Assembly: GCA_021234155.1 (NCBI GenBank)
Contig: JAJEKV010000071.1
Location: forward strand, 3,098,483-3,162,482
Direction: 5' to 3'
DNA: 64,000 nucleotides
DNA from: Isoetes taiwanensis
Taxonomy: Eukaryota; Streptophyta; Lycopodiopsida; Isoetales; Isoetaceae
Shown: positions 1 to 10,984 of the stretch, in pieces
Numbering within the stretch: position 1 is the first letter of the stretch
Layout of the letters: every line of letters begins with the position of its first letter
Translations under genes and position numbers: made by a program
Notes under the pieces: generated by a model
The model's database searches: none
Told to the model about the DNA's origin: nothing
Seen by the model: the letters and a program-made list of their open reading frames with translations, nothing else

Positions 1-677
1 CAATAACAAAAGCACTTAATTTGATCCCTAGATTTTTGTGGCTCCCTTTTTTATTGCTGCGTGAACAAAACAGTGTCATTCTTGAAATACTTTGGATTTG
101 TGCAACGAGTGCCAACATCTTCAAACTTGTATGCAGCGGGGGAACTTTCTAAAGCAATGACCAGGGGCTCAAAACTTATTGGACGACTATTCAACAGGGT
201 CTGGTATTTGTCTTCATCTCAGATAGATTCTCCAAATGGAAAAGAGATCCTTTTCATGTGGATGATATGAATAACAAGTCTACGATTAGCTGCATGCATA
301 GCAATTAACAAGGGTTTGCCAGATGTCATGGGGAGTGGAATCGCCATGCCATTTTCCATTCCAAAGGCAGAACGAGCGACCTAGTTTCCATGTTGTATGG
401 CGCGGGCTGGTAACCTGTTACTTGAAATAGAAAAGTAACAAGGAACTAAAGCAAAAGAGGCATGAGGTAAATTACAAGATTGCTGATAGATCACAAAAGA
501 ACTGGTGTTACAGAATGGGATCTGCCTGTCCTATATCTACGGCACAAATGGCTAGATCACAAACGGTGGATCCTGCATAACTAATAATAGAAACTAGTAA
601 TAAAACAGTAGGAAATATGATGCCAAGATGGAAACACAATAAGTAGGAAACACAATATGGATCAAAAGGTGACATAT
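1..677. other. No recognisable gene (left edge)
   Basis: AT-rich sequence with only short open frames (for example 61-270 on plus, which opens with GTG). I recognise no domain, splice pattern or repeat structure. Nothing supports a gene here. Confidence 0.5.
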
Positions 678-927
678 GGGCAAAAGTATGCTGGTGGGGT
701 ACAAAAAAATGCGACCCCAACACTTAGATCAGCACCCTGTACCTGCTATTCTATCATAGTATTCCACTTGTCATTCATTGGAGCTGCTACATATTTCCAT
801 TGATTACCTAATTACCATGTGCTAGTACTAGTAACACCCTAAACAAGCTGCCACATGGGGTGCTATATGAGTGCTGTCAGCATGCGTCCGGACGCCTGCT
901 TTGTACCCCACCAGCATACTTTTGCCC
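678..927. mobile_element. MITE 1, 4-bp TSD (atat)
   Basis: A 250-bp non-coding element bounded by perfect 28-bp terminal inverted repeats at 678-705 and 900-927. The ends read gggcaaaagtatgctgg and its complement. It is flanked by the direct repeat atat at 674-677 and 928-931. It has no coding capacity, so it would depend on a transposase from elsewhere. Its termini resemble those of the element at 33,736-34,056 (ggg, t or c, aaaag, c or t, atg). The superfamily is not assigned; 4-bp duplications are known for Sola and Chapaev-type transposons, which is only a pointer. Confidence 0.85.
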
Positions 928-1303
928 ATATACTGCCTTCTCACGTGAATATTTCCCTCTATGCTTTAATGTCATGTCAATGCATTGGGAATGTAGCATG
1001 ATTGTGAAAAAGAGGTAAAGTGTGAAGTCCATATAACCGAGGGTAAAAGACAACATACTAAAGAAGCAATATTACAGCAAATCCATTGTACTTGTACAAG
1101 CAATATTACAGCAATATGTTCTGTTATAGCAATATGTAAAAGACATGTTCTGTTACAGAACAGTAATATTACATAATTACATAAGTGAAAGAGCCTTTAT
1201 TCATAAGTGAAGCAATATTGCTTAAGTGAAAGAGTCTTTATTCAAAAACAATAAACAAATGAAGCATAGATCAAACATAAGTTAGAGAGCGCATATGAGC
1301 TTA
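928..1303. other. Intergenic, short imperfect repeats
   Basis: AT-rich. Motifs such as agcaatatta and gtgaaagag recur irregularly between about 1,060 and 1,240. No gene is seen. Confidence 0.4.
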
Positions 1304-1660
1304 CTACTCATATGGATAATAGCTATGGGAGCTAGATCCAGAGGGAAGATACGTGTCTTCTTCTGTAGAAAAGTGGCTACCATTGAATGTGTTTTCAGAT
1401 GGAGGTGATATATTGCCAATTGGATTGGATGGTAGTCGGGCCTGCAAGTCCATTTGAAGTCTCATTTGTATCTCCGCAAGTTGCAATTTCAATATCTCTT
1501 TCCTCTCAGAAATTTGCAACTGCAATTGTTCTGCACGCTCAGCTGCATCCTTTTTTGCCTGCAACTCCATTAGCTTGAGGGCTTTTTGAATGACAGTTAT
1601 GTCCTTCAGAGCTCCAGCTAGAATTGACGTAGCTCCACGAACACCATCTTCCAGTCGCAT
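1304..1660 (-). CDS. Coiled-coil C-terminal exon or fragment, unrecognised protein
   Basis: A 118-codon open frame starting at an ATG at 1,660. Residues about 25-75 form a charged amphipathic helix rich in A, E, K, Q and L without proline, typical of a coiled coil. Residues after 80 are rich in S, P, N and Y and look disordered. The layout (short conserved start, coiled coil, polar tail) resembles C-terminal parts of plant Myb/trihelix-like DNA-binding proteins, including those carried by PIF/Harbinger transposons, but no diagnostic motif proves that. No partner exon was found upstream on the minus strand, so I treat it as a partial gene. Confidence 0.4.
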   Translation of the reverse strand: MRLEDGVRGATSILAGALKDITVIQKALKLMELQAKKDAAERAEQLQLQISERKEILKLQLAEIQMRLQMDLQARLPSNPIGNISPPSENTFNGSHFSTEEDTYLPSGSSSHSYYPYE

Positions 1661-1813
1661 ATAATCATTAACATATATGCATTTGATCTTATATTATAAT
1701 GTTATTCAGTAATTCTTGGATTTGGATCCAGCCATAGATCCAACGGCTGAGATTTCACCATCCAATTGTGCCTTACAATTGATGGCCGATGTTTCACCAT
1801 AAAAAACCCTAAA

Positions 1814-2910
1814 ATGTCCGTCCAAATCCCCTCTCTTCTAGCTGTTGGCTATGGCCTTAATCTATTTTCTTGGCAAAAGGATACTCTAACGCCACTGATC
1901 GATATGAACATTCCATTCGATATTCTGCCAGGCCGAGGGCCTGCCAAATACAAACCCACCACAACAGCAGAAGCTGTTGCTGAAGTTCAAGAGCTTTGTC
2001 CCACAGTGTTTATGCCATATGCTGGCAAAACTGACGAGCTTAATAGATGAAGTATGTGTTGTAGATAAAAATGTTGTTTTCTATATATGCATGATAAAAT
2101 AGATGAAGTATGTGTTGTAGATAAAAATGTTGTTTTCTATATATGCATGATGTCTCTATTGTCAGCTTTTGATAGTTATACTGGGACTTCAAGTAGCTTT
2201 TGCTTGCATAAGATAAGCAGCAAAACACTTAAAAGAAAGTCTATAGCGCTCATATTAATATGTGTTTTCCAATTTATCTCTTTTGAGTTATCCCTGATTG
2301 CCTGTTTGGCTAAGTTTTGTTGTTTGTCAACCAAATTCTAGGTACAAAATGCTTCAGCTCTTCTGGAATTTGTTGATGCTCGCATACAGGCTGTAATCTT
2401 ATGCCAAAGTCTTCCGACTCCAGCTTATGCCGTGGCATTTCAAATCTTACAAGCAAGCTGTCTTATTGTGGATTATGATGCCATCACTTATTTTGAATGT
2501 ATCTGGGAGGTAAGCATTCTAGAATGTTATTTCAAGTGGATGGAAGTGTCTGTAATTGAGCAAACACATATTACAGGTGCCAGTTTTGGAGCTTTTGTTC
2601 CAAATGCATGCAAAAGCAGGCAATCAAATTAGGGTCCATGCTTTGATAAACTTGCTACAATAACCTGCTCTTAATGTTCATAATCCGGCATTAATTGACA
2701 CATGTAGCTGCAATGGAACAACGATTTCTCCAACGATTTTTATAACGAGATTCTTTGTTGAAATTGTGGGATTCAACTCTAATTGCGGAACTATAAAGCT
2801 ATAAGGGCTAGACATCATGAAGCAAATGTTGCCCAGCTTATTCACTGGGGTAAGAAAGTATTGAATGGAATTCATTTTGTTACTTTTATGTGCACTGCAA
2901 GTCTTTGACA
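1814..2910 (+). pseudogene. Decayed multi-exon conserved protein gene, unidentified
   Basis: Three exon-like blocks share one plus-strand frame logic. Block A (1,814-2,047) ends in a motif around MPYAGKTDELNR. Block B (2,342-2,509) contains LLEFVDARIQ and DYDAITYFECIWE and ends at a good donor, gtaagc. Block C (2,577-2,663) follows a 67-bp GT-AG intron and contains LELLFQMHAKAGNQ. Block B reads smoothly into C. After that the frame is lost: a stop lies at 2,661 and recognisable residues continue in shifted frames to about 2,910. The block A/B junction lacks a normal donor and is occupied by a 56-bp tandem duplication. The uninterrupted hydrophobic helices suggest a helical-repeat protein. I do not recognise the family. 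Confidence 0.5.
2043..2152. repeat. 56-bp tandem duplication
   Basis: Two nearly identical copies in direct tandem (2,043-2,098 and 2,099-2,152), each beginning atagatgaagtatgtg. They lie where the donor of the first exon block of the neighbouring pseudogene should be, and may have destroyed it. Confidence 0.9.
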
Positions 2911-3557
2911 AAATGTTGCAGATGAATGCACTACATGTTCGTACTTGAAGATGTATGGAAACCTGTAAACAAATTTGTGTACTTTAGGTTTTGTCTGATT
3001 TTTTCAAATTTTCAAGTGCAATCAGGGAAGGATCTTATTGTATCTAATTGTTGGCAGATAAATAAAATTATACAGTGTATTTTACATTATGCTAAAGCCT
3101 GTCTTGTGACATCAATGTTGGCAATTTGCATTCATAGTCTATGTTATCGTCTTTGGAGGAAGGCATGGTCATTTAACAAAGTTACCATAGTTGGATATAC
3201 CACTATTGTTTTAGGGCTAGTAATTTCAGATTCAAGAGTGCAGCACGTCGACCCTTCTCATGTTAGGGTTTTGCGCTAGGTTTTTCCACAGTTTCAAATT
3301 TAGACGCTTGCATTGTTTCTATTATTTCTCAGAAGTCTGTTTCTTGCCCATGAGTGGTTTCCTTGTTTGCATTTGCTTTTCTTTTTTCGTCTGATGCTGT
3401 TCCAGAACAGATGGAACATAGCTTGCCAGAACATAGTCGGAAACAAAGAAAGCCCTCTTGGGCTTCTTTCTGAATGGGAAAGCATTAGAGGAGGTGGCCC
3501 TTGTAAAATGGGCCTTTTAAATTGGTGAAGGGCTAGGTTTGGTTTAGGTTCAGATTA
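2911..3557. other. No recognisable gene
   Basis: Open frames at 2,926-3,279 and 3,313-3,528 have no recognisable composition or motif. This is the flank into which the LTR retrotransposon at 3,563 inserted. Confidence 0.4.
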
Positions 3558-3562
3558 GGTAT

Positions 3563-5883
3563 TGTAACGAACCTAGTGACCTTGGGGATATGATTTTTAG
3601 CAAGCTTATCTTATCTAAATATTGTGTAGTCCTATATTAGCATTTCGAATTTGGTGAGCACCATAAAAGCGGGGCTACCAAAATCATAGCATGTGCTGCG
3701 AATATCTGCACATCCCAATTTGCCTGATTAAGGGAAGCCGTGCAAAATCCGGCACCCTAGCATGCCGAATGGGCATCTGGCGGGATGCTCTGGCAGCAGG
3801 ATAGTTGCCAGGTGGAGATTTGATCTTATATAAGAGGAGGAAGAGCTGGCCGAATTGCAGGAGGAATAGAGAAGAGAATCGGAAGCTGGATGCAAAGCGG
3901 CATAGATGGATTTGAAGCGAAAGGCTGAGAAGGAAGCTTGAAGCAAGGAGACGATGATCAAATCGATTGTAAGCAGAAGCCATCTGAAAAACTAAGGTGG
4001 GGCTTTGATGCATGATTTAAGGCTTTTAAGGAAGCAGGATTAAGGGATAGCAGCTAGATCGAAATTGTGAATACCTCTTTGTAAATTCGCTTGCCATGCT
4101 GACAAATACATCTGTAGTCTGGAACTGGTTTAGAATCCGCCTTGTGATGAATTTCGGCCTGTTCCGCCTACATTCCGGCCAGTTTTGATGTTGTTCCCAA
4201 TCCGGCAGTGTCTCTGTGCAACAGAGATCCTCTGATAGGGCTTTTTGGTTTGCAAGTCCAGTTCTTGATAGTTCTTTCGCTGTTTAAATTCACTGAAGGC
4301 CTTGTAGGCTAGTTGGTTAGTAATTGAGGCTTTTAGGCCATAGACCCAGGTTCGAATCCAAACTCCGGCATTTGTTTTCGCGTAAATATTCCTTTTGACC
4401 TTCTCTTATTTAAGAGGGATACAAGAGTTAGGTGAACCATGCATTTATATTATTGATTCAACCTTTTATTGAGACTATGGAACCTTCCTTAGAGATTTAT
4501 CTTTGCATGCCTAGCTAGTTAGGGACACAACTTGAAGCCACCTTGAAGCTACCTTTGAGTATACATTGACCTTAACAAGCTTTGGGGATTTCTGTAAACA
4601 TTAAGAATGAGCTTAAGATTTAACCTATACGGTGTTATGGGTAATGACCTTTGCATATGGGGTTATTTTGCTGAGATTTATATTATTGCTAGTGGTTAAC
4701 TATGGTTGCAAGGCATGCCTATCGCTCTAAAATGGGATTGCCTATGTTGATGGTTATGTTGTGGCATATGGGTCTCTTGCAAGGGGTGACGTATAGCAGT
4801 AAGATTATGAGTTAAATCTATCTTGTGGAGATTTACACTATGCAAAGATTCTTTTATTGTATGATTGTCTAGCTATGCTTCCAGTAGAATATGTGAATTA
4901 TCTCTAGAACATTAGTGTAATTATGGTATTACCTGAAAGTTATGGCTGCTTATATGTTAAGGGAGTTCCTGTTCTTGCTTTGAGATGTGCAATGATGTGT
5001 TGTCACTTGGTATGAACCTTATTGTGTTGCATTGCTCTATGGTTGTTCTTGGAAGTAAGATGCATGAGGATTCTATGATATCTCGTATTGGATCAACCTG
5101 TAAGGTTATTGGTGATATGCTATCTTGTAAGGTCATGTTGCATCTTGCATTGCAAACGGACCATCTTCGGAGGGGTGGAATGGCCGTGAGACTCCGCATC
5201 CGTCTAGATGGCTAGACGGATGGCATGTTGCATTTGCGGCCCACCTTCGGAGGGGTGGGGTGGCCGTGTAGACTCCGCATCCGGCCTGATGGCCTGTTGG
5301 ATGAGTTTAGCCCTGTACGTACAGATGGAGAGAGTGGTCTCCTTGGGGTCGCAACCCAAGGATTACGCTTGGCATATGTGCATACATACAGAAGGTTGAT
5401 GTGAATGTAAACATGCTTGTAGTATGAGTTCTAACTAATGCAGGGGCATGGAGGAGCAGGTAAATCTATTGTCTTCTTATCTTGGATGTTATATGCTAGA
5501 TTGTTTTGTGGTTGATGTTGTGAATGCTCCCGAAATGTTTCCTCCCCACTTAGTCCTTGTGGACTAACCCCCTTGCATTGTTTGTGTATGTTTAAGAGGG
5601 TACGTCCTGAGCTGAGAATGCAGTATTCGAATGGAGAGTCTAGGGATGAGGGTGCGACAGCAGGAGTGTTTTCCAAAGTCGTCTTCGGTGACTTATAAGG
5701 AGGACTTGTTGAGCTAGTATGAGTTGTTAGCATGCCAAACTCCGATGAGTTTGGTCTTGTATGTAATTATCTGATCAATGGGACTATACTTTATTGAGCA
5801 AGTATACGAGTATCTTGGATATTTAACTTAGATGTTAAACGTGTCGGTGCAACGGCCTAGGCCAAGGGGCTAGGTCCGTTTCA
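3563..5883 (+). repeat. 5' LTR
   Basis: A 2,321-bp repeat, tgtaacg to gtttca. It contains a tRNA-like A/B-box pair near 4,305-4,359 and an internal duplication of a G-rich block (ttcggaggggtgg at about 5,166 and 5,245). No coding frame is convincing. The short minus-strand frames at 3,684-4,013 and 4,957-5,199 recur in the other LTR only because the DNA is duplicated. Confidence 0.95.
4298..4370 (+). promoter_or_regulatory. tRNA-like internal pol III promoter in 5' LTR
   Basis: A box taggctagttgg (4,305-4,316; 11 of 12 positions fit TRGCNNAGYNGG) and B box ggttcgaatcc (4,349-4,359; perfect fit to GGTTCGANNCC). Their starts are 44 bp apart, the same as in a canonical tRNA gene. A 7-nt 5' arm and 3' arm can be laid out at tRNA positions, but only about three of seven acceptor pairs form, and the T stem has two pairs. 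This is therefore a tRNA-derived relic rather than a working tRNA. The same block lies at 8,105-8,177 in the 3' LTR. Whether pol III uses it is unknown. Confidence 0.65.
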
Positions 5884-5884
5884 G

Positions 5885-5896
5885 TGGTATCAGAGC
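5885..5896 (+). other. Primer-binding site (tRNA-iMet)
   Basis: The 12-base tggtatcagagc follows the 5' LTR after one spacer base. It is complementary to the 3' end of plant initiator tRNA-Met, the usual primer of plant LTR retrotransposons. Confidence 0.95.
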
Positions 5897-7356
5897 AGAA
5901 AGTTCCGACATCTTCGGGCCATGGGAATTAGGGGCTAAGAGCTAAAGAGGTTCTACTATGAAGTAGAATGATTTGGTGATTGGTAAATGCACCAACTAAG
6001 ATGTAGTTAAAAGGAACAAGAAATGAGCATAGGTTTAAGGGATTGATAGTATCTTAAGTTTTGATTATTATTCTGTGCTATATAAGCTAGAAAAGTTAAT
6101 GAGAATGCAGTTCATCAAGGAGCTAAGTTTTGTCAAAAGTTATCGAAAATAGGATGAAATGTTAAGAAGGATGTTTTCACGTTGTGAAGGTACGTTCCTA
6201 CAAATTTCTATAACTGATAGTGGTCCACGTTGCCATGTTACTTTAAAATAGACCGTGTGAAAGGTGTGTAAGTGCCAAGGAGAGGTTCTTATATGGACAA
6301 TGGAAGCAAAATTATGTGATATTGATATACAGTTTCTTGTTGTTGGGCCAATTATATCTCTTGAGATGATTTCAGATGGGCTACATTTGGATCTAAAAGT
6401 CACAACAAAGCAGTTGTGAGCCAAGCTTTGACTGAGGTTAAGTATACTTGGATTGTATTTGACATATTTACGCTTCCGGATGGCATGATTGTAGTTGCAA
6501 ATTTTGTATTAACATAAAAACAAATGTCGTTGGCTATGTTGTAAATGCTGAATCCACGGTAGGGAGCAGCCATTGCAAAGAAGACCGACATATGATTGCA
6601 TAGCGGAATATGGTACGATCAAAGCTAAGGTGGAATCAAATGCTATAACGATGTGAAGTTTCACATTTAATAGGATAAGGACCTTGAGATTGTTGCCATA
6701 TAATTGTGCTCTCTGGACCAGTTGTCGACATTGAAAGGATGTTAGTTGATGACAAGCCATAGAAGGAAGTTAAGTATTTGGCAGGGATTACACCATCGAA
6801 CATTCTGCTAGTGATGGTTGGCACCAAGATCTTTGGAATGGTTTGGGTTAATTTGTTGTGCGGGTTATATAGCCATATTAAGATACACAGAATGGGGGGA
6901 TGTGATTATGTTTTTTTGTCACTTTTGGATTAGCTACCCAAGACGTGTCATATGAATACATATCTAGTCCGAACTGAGTATCTCCCTTGTCATGGTGGGG
7001 TTAATACTTCATAGTGCGCTATTTTATCCTGAATAGAAAAAGTAGATTAACCTATGCAGATGTTTCCTACGTTAAGTTTACTTCCAAAATGCACTTAGTT
7101 ATTTTGACTATGTGATAGATTAAGTTGGCACTACACCAATTTGGACAGAAATAGTGGAGCTTAAGCCTATATGGGTTATAAGGAAGTTTTGGTATAATGT
7201 GGAAGGGTATTGGGAATACCATGTTCTATTGCAAATGTGCAATTGAAGGGACTGCATCAGAACATAGCGGAGGCTCAGAAGAGTTGGCAAAAGCTTAATC
7301 TCCCGTATTCAAGCAGTTGTACCTCAAGTAACTCATGAGGACATGAGTTGAATTTT
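5897..7356 (+). other. Internal region of the LTR element, non-coding
   Basis: About 1.46 kb with no long open frame on either strand and no retroviral domain. The longest frames (about 94 aa, minus strand) show no recognisable motif. Confidence 0.75.
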
Positions 7357-7368
7357 ACAAGGGGAGAA
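7357..7368 (+). other. Polypurine tract
   Basis: acaaggggagaa lies immediately upstream of the 3' LTR start (tgtaacg at 7,369), the position and composition expected for plus-strand priming. Confidence 0.85.
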
Positions 7369-9696
7369 TGTAACGAACCTAGTGACCTTGGGGATATGAT
7401 TTTTAGCAAGCTTATCTTATCTAAATATTGTGTAGTCCTATATTAGCATTTCGAATTTGGTGAGCACCATAAAAGCGGGGCTACCAAAATCATAGCATGT
7501 GCTGCGAATATCTGCACATCCCAATTTGCCTGATTAAGGGAAGCCGTGCAAAATCCGGCACCCTAGCATGCCGAATGGGCATCTGGCGGGATGCTCTGGC
7601 AGCAGCATAGTTGCCAGGTGGAGATTTGATCTTATATAAGAGGAGGAAGAGCTGGCCGAATTGCAGGAGGAATAGAGAAGAGAATCGGAAGCTGGATGCA
7701 AAGCGGCATAGATGGATTTGAAGCGAAAGGCTGAGAAGGAAGCTTGAAGCAAGGAGACGATGATCAAATCGATTGTAAGCAGAAGCCATCTGAAAAACTA
7801 AGGTGGGGCTTTGATGCATGATTTAAGGCTTTTAAGGAAGCAGGATTAAGGGATAGCAGCTAGATCGAAATTGTGAATACCTCTTTGTAAATTCGCTTGC
7901 CATGCTGACAAATACATCTGTAGTCTGGAACTGGTTTAGAATCCGCCTTGTGATGAATTTCGGCCTGTTCCGCCTACATTCCGGCCAGTTTTGATGTTGT
8001 TCCCAATCCGGCAGTGTCTCTGTGCAAATGAGAGATCCTCTGATAGGGCTTTTGGTTTGCAAGTCCAGTTCTTGATAGTTCTTTCGCTGTTTAAATTCAC
8101 TGAAGGCCTTGTAGGCTAGTTGGTTAGTAATTGAGGCTTTTAGGCCATAGACCCAGGTTCGAATCCAAACTCCGGCATTTGTTTTCGCGTAAATATTCCT
8201 TTTGACCTTCTCTTATTTAAGAGGGATACAAGAGTTAGGTGAACCATGCATTTATATTATTGATTCAACCTTTTATTGAGACTATGGAACCTTCCTTAGA
8301 GATTTATCTTTGCATGCCTAGCTAGTTAGGGACACAACTTGAAGCCACCTTGAAGCTACCTTTGAGTATACATTGACCTTAACAAGCTTTGGGGATTTCT
8401 GTAAACATTAAGAATGAGCTTAAGATTTAACCTATACGGTGTTATGGGTAATGACCTTTGCATATGGGGTTATTTTGCTGAGATTTATATTATTGCTAGT
8501 GGTTAACTATGGTTGCAAGGCATGCCTATCGCTCTAAAATGGGATTGCCTATGTTGATGGTTATGTTGTGGCATATGGGTCTCTTGCAAGGGGTGACGTA
8601 TAGCAGTAAGATTATGAGTTAAATCTATCTTGTGGAGATTTACACTATGCAAAGATTCTTTTATTGTATGATTGTCTAGCTATGCTTCCAGTAGAATATG
8701 TGAATTATCTCTAGAACATTAGTGTAATTATGGTATTACCTGAAAGTTATGGCTGCTTATATGTTAAGGGAGTTCCTGTTCTTGCTTTGAGATGTGCAAT
8801 GATGTGTTGTCACTTGGTATGAACCTTATTGTGTTGCATTGCTCTATGGTTGTTCTTGGAAGTAAGATGCATGAGGATTCTATGATATCTCGTATTGGAT
8901 CAACCTGTAAGGTTATTGGTGATATGCTATCTTGTAAGGTCATGTTGCATCTTGCATTGCAAACGGACCATCTTCGGAGGGGTGGAATGGCCGTGAGACT
9001 CCGCATCCGTCTAGATGGCTAGACGGATGGCATGTTGCATTTGCGGCCCACCTTCGGAGGGGTGGGGTGGCCGTGTAGACTCCGTGATCCCGCCCGATGG
9101 CCCTGTTGGATGAGTTTAGCCCCAATGCACGCATTGCATGGAGAGAGTGGTCTCCTTGGGGTCGCAACCCAAGGATTACGCTTGGCATATGTGCATACAT
9201 ACAGAAGGTTGATGTGAATGTAAACATGCTTGTAGTATGAGTTCTAACTAATGCAGGGGCATAGAGGAGCAGGTAAATCTATTGTCTTCTTATCTTGGAT
9301 GTTATATGCTAGATTGTTTTGTGGTTGATGTTGTGAATGCTCCCGAAATGTTTCCTCCCCACTTAGTCCTTGTGGACTAACCCCCTTGCATTGTTTGTGT
9401 ATGTTTAAGAGGGTACGTCCTGAGCTGAGAATGCAGTATTCGAATGGAGAGTCTAGGGATGAGGGTGCGACAGCAGGAGTGTTTTCCGAAGTCGTCTTCG
9501 GTGACTTATAAGGAGGACTTGTTGAGCTAGTATGAGTTGTTAGCATGCCAAACTCTGATGAGTTTGGTCTTGTATGTAATTATCTGATCAATGGGACTAT
9601 ACTTTATTGAGCAAGTATACGAGTATCTTGGATATTTAACTTAGATGTTAAACGTGTCGGTGCAACGGCCTAGGCCAAGGGGCTAGGTCCGTTTCA
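7369..9696 (+). repeat. 3' LTR
   Basis: A 2,328-bp copy of the 5' LTR, followed by the target duplication ggtat. Differences are few single-base changes and small indels. The exception is a dense patch (about 9,087-9,140 against 5,280-5,330) where the copies diverge strongly. The tRNA-like boxes recur at 8,112-8,123 (A) and 8,156-8,166 (B). Confidence 0.95.
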
Positions 9697-9701
9697 GGTA
9701 T

Positions 9702-10107
9702 GGGTTAATAAGTTTGCTAGTTCTTATAATCCCATTATATTGGAGGCCCGTTCAGTGCGAGGTCTTTCTTTGGGAGCACTGCTGTAGCAGGCCGAGGGAT
9801 GCAGTAAGATCAGGCCGATTGCAGGCCTAGGGATGAGGCGGTTGCAATGGTTCGTTCATCATAACGAAGATTTCTTTGAACTAGCAGGAGGCGATTATAG
9901 TAATCTTATATTTCCTTTTCTTTGGATCCTCCATTCTGTCTAGATGAGCCTAGCCATTCCCAAAATGCTTCCCAAAGAAACAGTACAGCAATTTGGTTCA
10001 TAGATTTGATTTTGTTATTTTGGTGGATACCATCACCTCATTCAAGCTTCTATTATTCAGTGTTAGTTTGAGAGCTACATGTCTCTATCTAGCAAGCATC
10101 TTCAGGA
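9702..10107. other. No recognisable gene
   Basis: This is the right flank of the LTR element. I see no domain, repeat or RNA gene here. Confidence 0.4.
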
Positions 10108-10800
10108 ATGACACTAGTACAAGGAATTGGTGAAATTGACTCTGTTAGGACGAGAATAGGGACAATTTCAATAGGTGACTGGTTTACAATGCAGCCCGCA
10201 AATGCAGTACAGATTATTCACTTGCATTGGAAGGGTAGAGTAATGGCATTTAGAGTAAATCAATCTGGAAAGATAGAAGCATTAGTGGAACATGTCTATG
10301 AAAGTAAAAATATGGCAACTAGGGTTCAACTCAACGTGATAGATTTCCAAACTCTGTTTTTCCTTCAGATGCTTTTGAATGGGAAAGCATTGATTGCTTC
10401 ACATCTAAATTTACAGCCTACCACATTAGCTATAGAGGGATGTTTGCAAGTAGCACATTAATAGCTCTCAAGCAGCAAGCAAATGATCTTCTTTTATAGT
10501 CATGAGTATCTCGTGCCAAAATACTCAGAGCAATATGGTGTATTACGGCCTTTAGAACAACCACTTGCAATAGAGGTACGAAATAATTTGCAGCAACTCT
10601 TTAAAGCCAAGATCATGCAAGACATTCAAGCAAGCTTGAAGAAGAGTGGAGGGATTGCAGTTAGACTTGGATGGGTTTTGATTTCCAACATGTTTCAAGC
10701 TTTATTTGGAGGTTCCTACCACAGAAAAACAAAGAAGACAGCCATATGCACAAAGTTGGACTTATTGCATGGTTGGGAAGATAAGAAAGTACATACTTGA
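10108..10800 (+). pseudogene. Two consecutive unidentified frames, probably a broken gene
   Basis: Frames of 117 codons (10,108-10,461) and 105 codons (10,483-10,800) follow one another on the same strand with 21 bp between them. Amino acid composition is protein-like (mixed charge, few low-complexity runs), but I recognise no family. They lie directly upstream of a copy of the dispersed repeat family (from 10,985) and could be its less conserved part or an adjacent gene relic. Confidence 0.3.
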
Positions 10801-10984
10801 ATTTGAGGAGATTGAATGTATAGTTCAGTAAGATAAGCTTTTTTATAGGTACATCTTACTTGGTCTATTAACCATGTGTATTATAAAAGCATTTGATTTA
10901 GACTATTTCTAAATTGACCATATCCATACTTCCATCTTTTCACAGGTATTACTTTTCAAGAAAAGCTCTCTTTGAAATTTGAAT

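Larger units (their letters stand above)
3558..9701 (+). mobile_element. Complete non-autonomous LTR retrotransposon (LARD-like)
   Basis: LTRs span 3,563-5,883 (2,321 bp) and 7,369-9,696 (2,328 bp). Both start tgtaacg and end gtttca, and they frame a 1,485-bp internal region. The 5-bp target duplication ggtat is exact at 3,558-3,562 and 9,697-9,701. A primer-binding site for initiator tRNA-Met begins one base after the 5' LTR, and a purine tract (aaggggagaa) abuts the 3' LTR. The interior shows no gag, protease, RT, RNase H or integrase frame, so the element must have been mobilised in trans. The LTRs differ at only a handful of sites plus one clustered patch, which implies a recent insertion. 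LTRs longer than the interior fit the large retrotransposon derivative class. Confidence 0.95.

Noticed and set aside
3684-4013. Minus-strand 109-codon frame, repeated at 7,490-7,819
   Set aside because: It recurs only because it lies in the two LTRs. Its composition (L, S, F rich) is that of a shadow frame, with no motif.
4298-4370. Functional tRNA gene
   Set aside because: The acceptor and T stems largely fail to pair and no clear anticodon arm forms. Only the promoter boxes are credible.
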